From positions 1-33,031 of the forward strand of contig CAJUOE010000270.1 in assembly GCA_910587895.1 (NCBI GenBank): a DNA stretch of 33,031 bases. Reading direction: 5' to 3'. Both the position numbers and the translations under genes were made by a program. Below, piece by piece: positions 25,866 to 33,031 of this stretch. Origin of the DNA: an uncultured Lachnospiraceae bacterium (lineage in GTDB: Bacteria > Bacillota > Clostridia > Lachnospirales > Lachnospiraceae). Numbering within the stretch: the stretch's first letter is position 1; every line of letters starts with the position of its first letter. Below the pieces are notes generated by a model. That model ran no database searches. It had not been told where the DNA came from and was given only the letters and a program-made list of their open reading frames with translations.

Positions 25866-26807
25866 ATGAAGATTGTATTTTTGGATGCAAAGACGATTGG
25901 GGACGACATTGATTTGTCCGCTTATGATAAACTGGGCGAGGTGGTAAAGTATGATTTCTCGACGCCGCGGGAAGTAAACGCAAGGGTTGCGGACGCCGAT
26001 GTAATTGTGCTGAATAAGGTTCCCGTCAACCGGGAGACGATTAGCGGAGCGAAGAATCTAAAATTGGTTTGCGTTACGGCAACCGGGACGAATAATCTGG
26101 ACAAGGAATATCTGGAAAGCCGCGGCATTGCGTGGCGCAATGTGGCGGGATATTCTACGGAATCTGTGGCACAGCATACGTTTGCCATGTTATTTTATCT
26201 GTTGGAGCATCTGCCTTATTATGACGAATATGTGAAATCGGAACAATATGTGGGGGATAAGATGTTTACCCATTTTGCAAAGACATTTTCTGAGATTAAC
26301 GGCATGACCTGGGGAATTATCGGTATGGGAGCTATCGGAAGGCGCGTGGCAGAGCTGGCAAAGCTGTTTGGCTGCGAGGTTATTTACTACTCGACCACCG
26401 GGAAGAATATTCAGGAAAATTACCAGCGCGTGTCGTTTGAAGAATTGTTGGAGCAGTCAGATATCGTATCTGTTCATGCGCCTCTGACAGAGCAGACTGA
26501 AAATCTTATGGATGCGGAGGCATTTTCCAGAATGAAACCGTCAGCAATTTTCCTGAATCTGGGACGAGGGCCGATTGTGTCGGAGCAGGCGCTCAAAGAC
26601 GCCCTTATGTCAGGAGAAATCCGCGCCGCAGGGCTTGACGTGCTCTGCACCGAGCCGATGAGCAGGGAAAATCCGCTGCGGGCGCTCAAAGACAGCGACA
26701 GGCTCCTGATTACGCCGCATATTGCCTGGGCAAGCCTGGAGGCACGTACGCGGCTGATGGAGATTATTCTGGGGCAGATTGAGGAGTTTTTTGATGTGCA
26801 GAAATAA
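25866..26807 (+). CDS. D-2-hydroxyacid dehydrogenase (glycerate dehydrogenase-like)
   Basis: This NAD(P)-dependent oxidoreductase of 313 residues interconverts a 2-keto acid and a D-2-hydroxyacid, plausibly hydroxypyruvate/glycerate. The Rossmann motif is G153-M-G-A-I-G158. The catalytic triad R234 (NLGRGPIV), E263 (LCTEPM) and H285 (TPHIAWAS) is complete. AGGAGG precedes the paired ATGs at 25863 and 25866; the spacing slightly favours 25866. It is the last gene of normal composition in the patatin-sbcDC run. Confidence 0.92.
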   Translation: MKIVFLDAKTIGDDIDLSAYDKLGEVVKYDFSTPREVNARVADADVIVLNKVPVNRETISGAKNLKLVCVTATGTNNLDKEYLESRGIAWRNVAGYSTESVAQHTFAMLFYLLEHLPYYDEYVKSEQYVGDKMFTHFAKTFSEINGMTWGIIGMGAIGRRVAELAKLFGCEVIYYSTTGKNIQENYQRVSFEELLEQSDIVSVHAPLTEQTENLMDAEAFSRMKPSAIFLNLGRGPIVSEQALKDALMSGEIRAAGLDVLCTEPMSRENPLRALKDSDRLLITPHIAWASLEARTRLMEIILGQIEEFFDVQK

Positions 26808-26849
26808 TTTGAATAATATTTAGGAAAGACGGCAGATCAGGAGGAGAAC

Positions 26850-28448
26850 GTGACATTATATGTGAGAGGAGAATTAAGGTATACAATGGAGTTAAAATTA
26901 TTAATTACCAAAATGATAGAGCAGACAGGGCATCAACCTTTTTTGTTTGCAGGTTCAGGGTTTAGTAAAAGATATATGCAAGCAGAAAAATGGGATGAGT
27001 TATTAAAAATCTTTTGTGAAGAGTTTAGTGGAAATCCTTTTCAATACAATTTGTATGCGAATATGGTAAAGGAGAAAGATTATTATGGAAAACAGCCGGC
27101 AATAGCCTCTTTTTTGGAAAAAGATTATAACAAGGCAGTCTTAACTTTGGAAAAATATAAAGAATTTAGGGATAATCATGAGGATGAATTGAAAAATAAT
27201 TGTTCTGCATTGAAACTTGCCATATCGGAACATTTGGAAACGATGCAATGTGATTTTCAAAATGAAGAAATCCTTTTGTTAAGGGAATTAGGAAAGCGCA
27301 GCCTGTCCGGAATCATAACTACAAATTACGATACGCTGCCAGAACAACTATTTCAGAAGTTTACAACTTATATAGGGCAAGAGGAATTGTTATTTAGCAG
27401 TATATCCGGCATTGGTGAAATATATAAAATACATGGCTCCGTTACAAAACCGGAAAGCCTTATTCTGACCGCTGAAGATTATCTTGAGTTTGAAGAGAAA
27501 CAATCTTATTTAATAGCAAAGCTTTTGACGATATTTTTAGAGTATCCGGTGATCTTTATTGGATATTCATTGAATGACAGGAATATAAGAAATATTTTTG
27601 AGACAATCTCAAATTGTTTGACTCAGGAAAAATTGGATCGATTGAAAGAAAGGCTTATTTTTGTTGAATATTCGGCTCAAAAAGATATTTCAGAATTTTC
27701 AATGCAATTTAGTAATGGAAATAGCATCAGAATGAATAAAGTGTCAACAATGGATTTTTTGGAAATCTATAAAGAAATGAAAGCTACAAAATCGAAATAT
27801 AATCCTGTCATATTACGGCAACTGCGGAAAGATATATACGATTTGGCAAATAGTACGAAGGCATCAGAAAGGATTGTTGCAACAGGGTTTGAAAATTTAG
27901 ATGATATTAGTAAAATTAAACAATTTATCTTAGGAGTAGGAGTCGTTAAGAATGGACATTTGATAAAAGCGGAACAGTTATATGAGGATATAATTTTGGA
28001 TAATCAGTATTTTAATCCCGAATTAGTGATAGAGGAGTATCTTCCAGAGTTGCTCAAAAATAATTCCGGTGGACTTCCGATGTATAAATATTTAATTCAT
28101 TATCAGAAAGAAGTTTTTGAAAGGGTAAAGGAAAACCTGTTAAAACATAATACAGTAGATTCATTTCTTAATCAGCAGTTAAGGTTGGCAAAAATTAATT
28201 ATAGAAAAATGACAAAGGAGTTGACCGTTAAAAGTATTATAGAATCTGAGACAAAGGAGAATGCGTATAAAAAACTGATTTTTCTGGAGCCAGAAGAAAT
28301 ACAATTGGAGGAATTGCAGAGCTATCTGCAAGACTACATAAAAGAACATACCCCCAGTTGTTTAAAAAATAATTCGGAGTTAAAACGGTTGATACGAATT
28401 TATGATTTGTTAAAATATAAGACGGATATCCAGATAGAGAATGCATAG
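26850..28448 (+). CDS. SIR2-domain protein, probable NADase defence effector
   Basis: The N-terminal half (about 15-300) is a SIR2-like domain: FAGSGFSKRY (G35-S39) at the NAD-binding loop, ITTNYDTLPE with N159 and D161, IHGSVTKPESLILT with H195 as the catalytic His, and VIFIGYSLNDRNIRNIF. Related stand-alone or fused SIR2 proteins deplete NAD during phage infection (Thoeris ThsA, DSR, SIR2-HerA, SIR2-Avs). The C-terminal ~230 residues are helical and not recognised; they might sense a trigger. There is no signal peptide. GTG 26850 has a strong AGGAGG; ATG 26886 is an alternative. The gene is clearly more AT-rich than its neighbours, with many Lys/Asn/Ile codons ending in A or T, which suggests recent transfer. 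No partner such as a TIR or HerA gene is adjacent. Confidence 0.85.
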   Translation: MTLYVRGELRYTMELKLLITKMIEQTGHQPFLFAGSGFSKRYMQAEKWDELLKIFCEEFSGNPFQYNLYANMVKEKDYYGKQPAIASFLEKDYNKAVLTLEKYKEFRDNHEDELKNNCSALKLAISEHLETMQCDFQNEEILLLRELGKRSLSGIITTNYDTLPEQLFQKFTTYIGQEELLFSSISGIGEIYKIHGSVTKPESLILTAEDYLEFEEKQSYLIAKLLTIFLEYPVIFIGYSLNDRNIRNIFETISNCLTQEKLDRLKERLIFVEYSAQKDISEFSMQFSNGNSIRMNKVSTMDFLEIYKEMKATKSKYNPVILRQLRKDIYDLANSTKASERIVATGFENLDDISKIKQFILGVGVVKNGHLIKAEQLYEDIILDNQYFNPELVIEEYLPELLKNNSGGLPMYKYLIHYQKEVFERVKENLLKHNTVDSFLNQQLRLAKINYRKMTKELTVKSIIESETKENAYKKLIFLEPEEIQLEELQSYLQDYIKEHTPSCLKNNSELKRLIRIYDLLKYKTDIQIENA

Positions 28449-28653
28449 GATAACAGGTTCCTCAGTGGAATAAAAATATCCCAGCCAAATCAACAAATAG
28501 TGCGAACACCTTGAATCAGTGGAGGGATATTATTATAAATCATTATATTTTATACCATCATGTATAGTGATGACACCACAATCAAGTATGTTGATAATAT
28601 AACATTTCTGAAATGAAAAATCAATAAAAAGTTTTCGTCGGTATGTTATGATT

Positions 28654-29619
28654 CTAACTGGGAATCCCGCAATCCAGACCACTGTGGTAAGATTTGTTCC
28701 CCAATTTATCCAATAACGCTTTGGTTTGTGCCTGTTCCTCGTCGGTTCGGGACGGGGTCTGGAAGAGGCGGTTTGTATCGGATAAGATTTCCAGGTAATC
28801 TTTCTGTGCGGATTCCATCAGGTCAAAGAAAGAGTCTGTGGAAATGTGGGTTTTGTCCCATGGATTCTGCCATGGCTGGTGCAGGATGTTTAAGGGGTCG
28901 ATATGGAACGTGAGGCTGTCGCTGGGAATCAGCGTGGTCAGCAGGGGATAACCCAGAATTAATGTTTCCAGCCTGCTGCCAATCGCCTTTTTCCTTCCGG
29001 TGGGGTCATGAAGCCATCTGGTGCCAAACTGCATAGAGCGGATTGCCGTGCGCATGGTAAGGTGCAGGATGCCAAGTTCCGGGTATGCCTTGTGGTATAC
29101 GTAGTACAGGATGGATGCAATTGTGCGAAATTGCAGGCGCGTAAGGCGAATAGTAGCGTTCTGCCGGAAAGCGGATGGCAGACGGTGTTTGTAGAACTGG
29201 AGCAGTTCTGTATCAATATCGGTCTCCAGGCTCATATGGCAGCCGTGGTAACGACCGTTCTTTTCCTTGAAATTTGTCTTCCAGTATACATAGGGATGAC
29301 AGTGGGTGTCCAGGGTATAATGTCCCAGAAATCCGGCGATATAAGATTCTGCAATCCGGCGTTCCTTGCGCCGGTGGAATATTTTGCGGCTGTCTAACAG
29401 ATATTTCAGGAATACGCCCGTCCGGTCAACATGTGCCAGAGCGCCGATGTTATTGTGGTGTACCATATAGGAGGGCAGGAAATAAAAGAAAATGTCCGGT
29501 CCCTGTAACCCCAAGCTGTAGGCCGTATGGTTATCACGGATGACCTGTTTTAGAAACGAATGGCCAAATTGTTTGTAGGTATTTAATCCAAATAAGTAAT
29601 GTGTCGTAAATCCTGGCAT
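28654..29619 (-). CDS. Zinc-dependent phospholipase C family protein
   Basis: The 321-residue protein resembles the bacterial zinc-dependent phospholipase C / S1-P1 nuclease-like fold. Candidate metal ligands are H7 (TTHYLFG), D42 (GPDIFFY), H63, H100 and D104 (LGHYTLDTHCHP), H108, and H128 with E132 (CHMSLETD). The H-x3-D and H-x3-E spacings match the classical enzyme. It lacks a signal peptide, unlike secreted phospholipases C, so it may act in the cytoplasm or be non-enzymatic. This form is common in Clostridia. The start has AGGA six bases upstream. It is divergent from the SNF2 gene with about 90 bases between them. Confidence 0.88.
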   Translation of the reverse strand: MPGFTTHYLFGLNTYKQFGHSFLKQVIRDNHTAYSLGLQGPDIFFYFLPSYMVHHNNIGALAHVDRTGVFLKYLLDSRKIFHRRKERRIAESYIAGFLGHYTLDTHCHPYVYWKTNFKEKNGRYHGCHMSLETDIDTELLQFYKHRLPSAFRQNATIRLTRLQFRTIASILYYVYHKAYPELGILHLTMRTAIRSMQFGTRWLHDPTGRKKAIGSRLETLILGYPLLTTLIPSDSLTFHIDPLNILHQPWQNPWDKTHISTDSFFDLMESAQKDYLEILSDTNRLFQTPSRTDEEQAQTKALLDKLGNKSYHSGLDCGIPS

Positions 29620-29708
29620 GGTTTTATCCTCGTAGTTATTTTTGTAAATTTCAGCATATTTATTTTATCCCATTCGCAGGGATTTGTATACCCAAAAGGA
29701 GTATTTTC

Positions 29709-32700
29709 ATGGCATTAAAAGAGCAATATGGACAAACAGAAAGTAATAACATTAATAATCAGCATCGGACAGACAGATTCATTCCCGAAGGCTCCTCCGC
29801 CAGCCACGGCATACAGCCGGGACGCAGCAGCAGCCATGGCGTGACGCGCCTGATTCAAAACTACCGGGAGAAGGAACGGTTGAAATTTCAGCAGGAAGCC
29901 TTAAACGGGACAATTGAACTGATACCGCAGCTTAAGATGTCCTATGGGAAAGTCTATGCGGAGTTCAAGATTGGGGCGAAAAAGAAGTATGTGCTCAAGA
30001 ATACGCAGACCTTTGCGAATTCCTTAAGGCGCAGAGAATTTGTAAGCTATGGGAAAGAGCTGGAATTTTATCATACGATAGAGGCGTTTGAGGAAAAGAG
30101 CAGGCCGTTGGCGGAATTTCTCCTGCGGGAGGCCGTGATGCGTGAAACGACGCGTTCAGGCTGGGAATATTATGGGAATAAGGGGCGTTATGTGGAGATA
30201 GGCAGCGGGAATGTCGATGATTTTTTTGCAGCTCTCGGACAGCGGGAATTTCTGATGGATATGGAATATGGTTCAAGGGAGAAATGGCGCGTCCTTTTGG
30301 AGGATTATCGTCCGGAGCTAATTATACAGGGGCAGGAGGACGGCGTGACCGTTCAGACAGAACGGATTCCTTTTATCTGCGGAAAGGCGTATGCCTATCA
30401 GTGGAGAGGCGGTTTTGTGTTCCGGACGCCACTTAAGGACGTGCAGGAAGTCATACCTTTCTGGGAGCATCTGAATAATTTCAAATACGAAGAATTTTTC
30501 GTGGGAAAGACGGAGCTGTCATCTTTCTGTCAGGAATTATTGCCGGTGCTGGAACGTCACTACCGGGTGGAAAAACAGGAATTTGAGGCGGAAATTTACC
30601 TGCCGCCGAAACCGGAGTATGAACTGTATCTGGATGCGCCCGACAGGCAGAGCGTGACCTGTGAGCTGCTTGCCGTGTATGGGGAGAAGAAATATAACGT
30701 TTATGACAAACCAAAGATTCTGGACAACCGTGATGAAATGGAGGAGTTAAAAACACGGCAGAAGGTACAGGGCTGGTTTGCCAATGTGGATCCGCAGAAG
30801 AAACAGATGGTGATTGTCGGGGATGAGGAGAAATTATATGAGCTTCTGGCAGAAGGCATGGCGGCCTTGTCTGAAATGGGCGCCGTGTATGTCAGCGACG
30901 AGCTGAAATCCATGGAGGTACGGCAGTCCCCGGCAATTTCTGTAGGTGTTTCCCTGAAAGAAGACCTTTTGGAATTAACGCTTGAGAGTTTTGAAATGCC
31001 GTTGACAGAACTGGTGGAAATTCTCTCGGCCTATCAGAAAAAACGAAAATTTTTCCGGCTGAAAAATGGTGATTTCCTGCGCATGGAAGAGGATGGGCTT
31101 TCCGTTCTTTCACGGATTCAGGAGGGTGTGGGAATCTCAGCCGCAGACTGGCAGAGCGGGAACGTCCGCCTTCCGAAATACCGCGCGCTGTATCTTGACG
31201 GCGAGCTGCGGGACCGTCATGGATTTCATGCGAGGAAGAACAAAGATTTCCGTGCGCTGATACGGAATATGAAAACGGTAGAGGACAATGACTTTGAGGT
31301 TCCTTGTTCTCTGGAACGGGTCTTGCGCGAGTACCAGAAACAGGGATTTTTGTGGCTGAAGACATTGAAAAATAATGGATTTGGCGGAATACTTGCAGAC
31401 GATATGGGATTGGGGAAAACACTGCAAATCATTGCATTTCTGTTGTCTGAGCGTGAGGAAGGAACGAGCGCGCCCTGCTTTGCATTGATTGTCTGTCCCG
31501 CCTCGCTTGTGTATAACTGGAAAAGTGAGATAGAACGGTTTGCGCCGACGTTGTCTGTGCTCACAGTTACGGGTACGGCGGAGGAGCGCAAAGAACTGAT
31601 TCAACATGCAGGCGCGGAGGATATTTTAATCACTTCCTATGATTTGCTGCGCCGTGACAGTTCTTATTACCGGGATTGCCATTTTGGGATCCAGGTGATT
31701 GATGAGGCGCAGTATATCAAGAACCATACGACAAAAGCAGCGAAAGCGGTAAAGGGGATACGGGCTGATTTCAAGGCGGCGTTGACCGGGACGCCGATTG
31801 AAAACAGGCTCAGTGAATTGTGGAGCATTTTTGACTATCTGATGCCGGGGTTTTTGTTTCCCTATAAGCGGTTCCGGGAAGAGTTTGAGGTTCCGATTGT
31901 TGCCGGAAACCAGGAGGAAGAAATGGATTGCCTGCGCAGGATGATACGTCCCTTTGTGCTGCGGCGGTTAAAACAGGATGTGTTAAAGGAACTTCCCGCA
32001 AAATTGGAAGAGGCGGTTTATGCCGGCATGGAGGGAGAACAGATGCGATTATACCGTGCGCATGTACAGCGGTTAAAGCTGATGCTGGAAGGGCAGACGG
32101 AAGAGGAATTTGCGACGCAGAAAATCCAAATGCTGTCGGAACTGACGCGCCTTAGGCAGCTATGCTGTGATCCGGCTCTGGTATATGAAGATTACCATGA
32201 CGAATCCGCAAAGCTTGTGATGTGCATGGAGCTCATGCAAAACGCCATCGAAGGTGGCCATAAGATACTCTTATTTTCTCAGTATACGACCATGTTATCG
32301 AGAATCCAGCAGCAGATGCAAAATGCGCATATTCCGTTTCTGAGCCTTACGGGAGCAACCAAAAAGGAACGGCGCACGGAGCTTGTGGAGGAATTTCAGA
32401 CAGGAGATGTCCCGGTATTTTGTATTTCCCTCAAAGCCGGGGGAACGGGACTCAATCTGACGGCGGCGGACATTGTGATCCACTATGATCCCTGGTGGAA
32501 TGTTGCGGTGCAGAATCAGGCGACAGACCGTGCGCACCGGATTGGTCAGAAGAATCCGGTCACGGTGTATAAGCTTATTGCCAAAGGGACGATTGAGGAA
32601 AATATCTTAAAGCTACAGGAAAAGAAAAGCCGCCTTGCCGGGCAGCTTTTGGGTGAAGAAGGATTTGAGAGCGTCAAATTCACGAGAGAGGAAATTCTGG

Positions 32701-32717
32701 AACTTTTGAGGCTGTAA
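29709..32717 (+). CDS. SNF2-family DEAD/DEAH-box ATPase
   Basis: The protein is a SWI2/SNF2-type double-stranded-DNA translocase of 1002 residues. The N-terminal ~530 residues contain the SNF2-associated region preceded by a polar tail. The helicase core has motif I DDMGLGKT with K570, motif II D665-E-A-Q, motif III LTGTPIENRLSELW, then FSQYTTML, GGTGLNLTAAD and the motif VI region QATDRAHRIGQ (H943). Many Clostridia homologues carry an N-terminal SWIM zinc finger; no CxCx(n)CxH pattern is visible here. These enzymes remodel protein-DNA or RNA polymerase complexes, but the exact role is unknown. AAAAGGAG precedes ATG 29709. The last 38 bases overlap the convergent histidine kinase gene. Confidence 0.93.
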   Translation: MALKEQYGQTESNNINNQHRTDRFIPEGSSASHGIQPGRSSSHGVTRLIQNYREKERLKFQQEALNGTIELIPQLKMSYGKVYAEFKIGAKKKYVLKNTQTFANSLRRREFVSYGKELEFYHTIEAFEEKSRPLAEFLLREAVMRETTRSGWEYYGNKGRYVEIGSGNVDDFFAALGQREFLMDMEYGSREKWRVLLEDYRPELIIQGQEDGVTVQTERIPFICGKAYAYQWRGGFVFRTPLKDVQEVIPFWEHLNNFKYEEFFVGKTELSSFCQELLPVLERHYRVEKQEFEAEIYLPPKPEYELYLDAPDRQSVTCELLAVYGEKKYNVYDKPKILDNRDEMEELKTRQKVQGWFANVDPQKKQMVIVGDEEKLYELLAEGMAALSEMGAVYVSDELKSMEVRQSPAISVGVSLKEDLLELTLESFEMPLTELVEILSAYQKKRKFFRLKNGDFLRMEEDGLSVLSRIQEGVGISAADWQSGNVRLPKYRALYLDGELRDRHGFHARKNKDFRALIRNMKTVEDNDFEVPCSLERVLREYQKQGFLWLKTLKNNGFGGILADDMGLGKTLQIIAFLLSEREEGTSAPCFALIVCPASLVYNWKSEIERFAPTLSVLTVTGTAEERKELIQHAGAEDILITSYDLLRRDSSYYRDCHFGIQVIDEAQYIKNHTTKAAKAVKGIRADFKAALTGTPIENRLSELWSIFDYLMPGFLFPYKRFREEFEVPIVAGNQEEEMDCLRRMIRPFVLRRLKQDVLKELPAKLEEAVYAGMEGEQMRLYRAHVQRLKLMLEGQTEEEFATQKIQMLSELTRLRQLCCDPALVYEDYHDESAKLVMCMELMQNAIEGGHKILLFSQYTTMLSRIQQQMQNAHIPFLSLTGATKKERRTELVEEFQTGDVPVFCISLKAGGTGLNLTAADIVIHYDPWWNVAVQNQATDRAHRIGQKNPVTVYKLIAKGTIEENILKLQEKKSRLAGQLLGEEGFESVKFTREEILELLRL

Positions 32718-33031
32718 GATTGAGGATTACCCGGAAGGTTGCGCCGCCTCCGGGGGTGTCTTCGAGACAGATCTGTCCTTTGTGCAGGCGTACAATTTCC
32801 TGTGCAATACACAGCCCGAGTCCAAAATGGTTCTTATCCTTATGTGATTTGTCACAGCGGTAAAAGCGGTCAAATACCGCTTTTTTTTCGGAATCCGGGA
32901 CGCCGGCGCCATTATCGGCGACTTGCAGGATGAGCTTGTCTGAGATAACCTGCAAAGAGAGGCGAACCGTGCCTTTTGCCGGCGTATAGCTTAAGGCGTT
33001 GTCCAGTAAGATGGAAAGTACCTGTTCGATG
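32680..33031 (-). CDS. Sensor histidine kinase, C-terminal part (cut by window end)
   Basis: The frame is open to the window edge, and the gene continues beyond 33031. The 116 visible codons are the HATPase_c domain: N box QVLSILLDNALSYTPAKG, G1 box DNGAGVPD, F box VFDRFYRCDKS, G2 box HFGLGLCIAQEIVRLHKG, and the terminal GGGATFRVIL strand. The rest, including the sensor and the phospho-accepting His, is outside. It would pair with a response regulator, probably just upstream of it (beyond the window). Its 3' end overlaps the SNF2 gene by 38 bases on the opposite strand. Confidence 0.93.
   Translation of the reverse strand, partial: IEQVLSILLDNALSYTPAKGTVRLSLQVISDKLILQVADNGAGVPDSEKKAVFDRFYRCDKSHKDKNHFGLGLCIAQEIVRLHKGQICLEDTPGGGATFRVILNLTASKVPEFPLS

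Noticed and set aside
26850..28448. Thoeris ThsA
   Set aside because: The C-terminal half shows no recognisable SLOG domain and there is no adjacent TIR (ThsB) gene.
28449..28653. Hidden antitoxin or mobile-element end after the SIR2 gene
   Set aside because: The 205 AT-rich bases contain no open frame with a start and ribosome binding site and no convincing terminal inverted repeat.

Overview
The window looks like a piece of a Clostridia chromosome, most likely a gut Lachnospiraceae. The reasons are the protein families present (Flavodoxin_4-type flavodoxins, DUF3737, Rpn-type nuclease, rubrerythrin, a trigger-factor-like lipoprotein, GH42, a CotH-domain surface protein), strong AGGAGG-type ribosome binding sites, TTGAAA/TATAAT promoters, and secreted proteins with BIG2 domains and Asp-Pro linkers. 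This assignment is inferred from gene content, not from a database search. No rRNA, tRNA, CRISPR array, complete insertion sequence or prophage was seen.

Region 1 (1-6443) is a redox/stress neighbourhood. It holds a 5'-truncated flavodoxin remnant, then a secreted double-flavodoxin protein whose signal-peptide exon and flavodoxin body lie in different frames around an A-rich lysine run. These are followed by a two-domain carboxymuconolactone decarboxylase-like protein, a cupin, a MerR-type regulator and a DUF3737 protein. An Rpn/PD-(D/E)XK nuclease gene with its own promoter and terminator is wedged between the decarboxylase-like gene and the cupin.

Region 2 (6444-15750) carries housekeeping and metabolic genes: RNase HI with an N-terminal hybrid-binding domain, a Cys-rich zinc-ribbon protein, rubrerythrin, a trigger-factor/FKBP-like lipoprotein with a long acidic tail, and a convergent HAD phosphatase. 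A GH42 beta-galactosidase follows, then a close downstream 895-residue multidomain protein of unknown function with two zinc ribbons, helical repeats and a possible PH-like domain. A small hypothetical gene on the minus strand ends the region.

Region 3 (15750-20980) is a long intergenic stretch with a 205-bp MITE-like element. The element has perfect 13-bp terminal inverted repeats and a cloverleaf-like set of nested hairpins. It lies between a candidate promoter and a 1526-residue secreted CotH-kinase/Ig-like protein.

Region 4 (21012-28448) is a tight same-strand run: patatin-like phospholipase, SbcD, SbcC (4-bp overlap) and a D-2-hydroxyacid dehydrogenase. It ends in a visibly more AT-rich SIR2-domain gene that resembles stand-alone NAD-depleting defence effectors.

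Region 5 (28654-33031) has a minus-strand zinc-dependent phospholipase C-like gene divergent from a SNF2-type ATPase. The 3' end of the SNF2 gene overlaps a convergent sensor histidine kinase gene that runs off the window.

The best candidates for something undescribed are the 895-residue zinc-ribbon/repeat protein, the cloverleaf MITE, the frameshifted secreted flavodoxin and the SIR2 protein with an unassigned C-terminal half.
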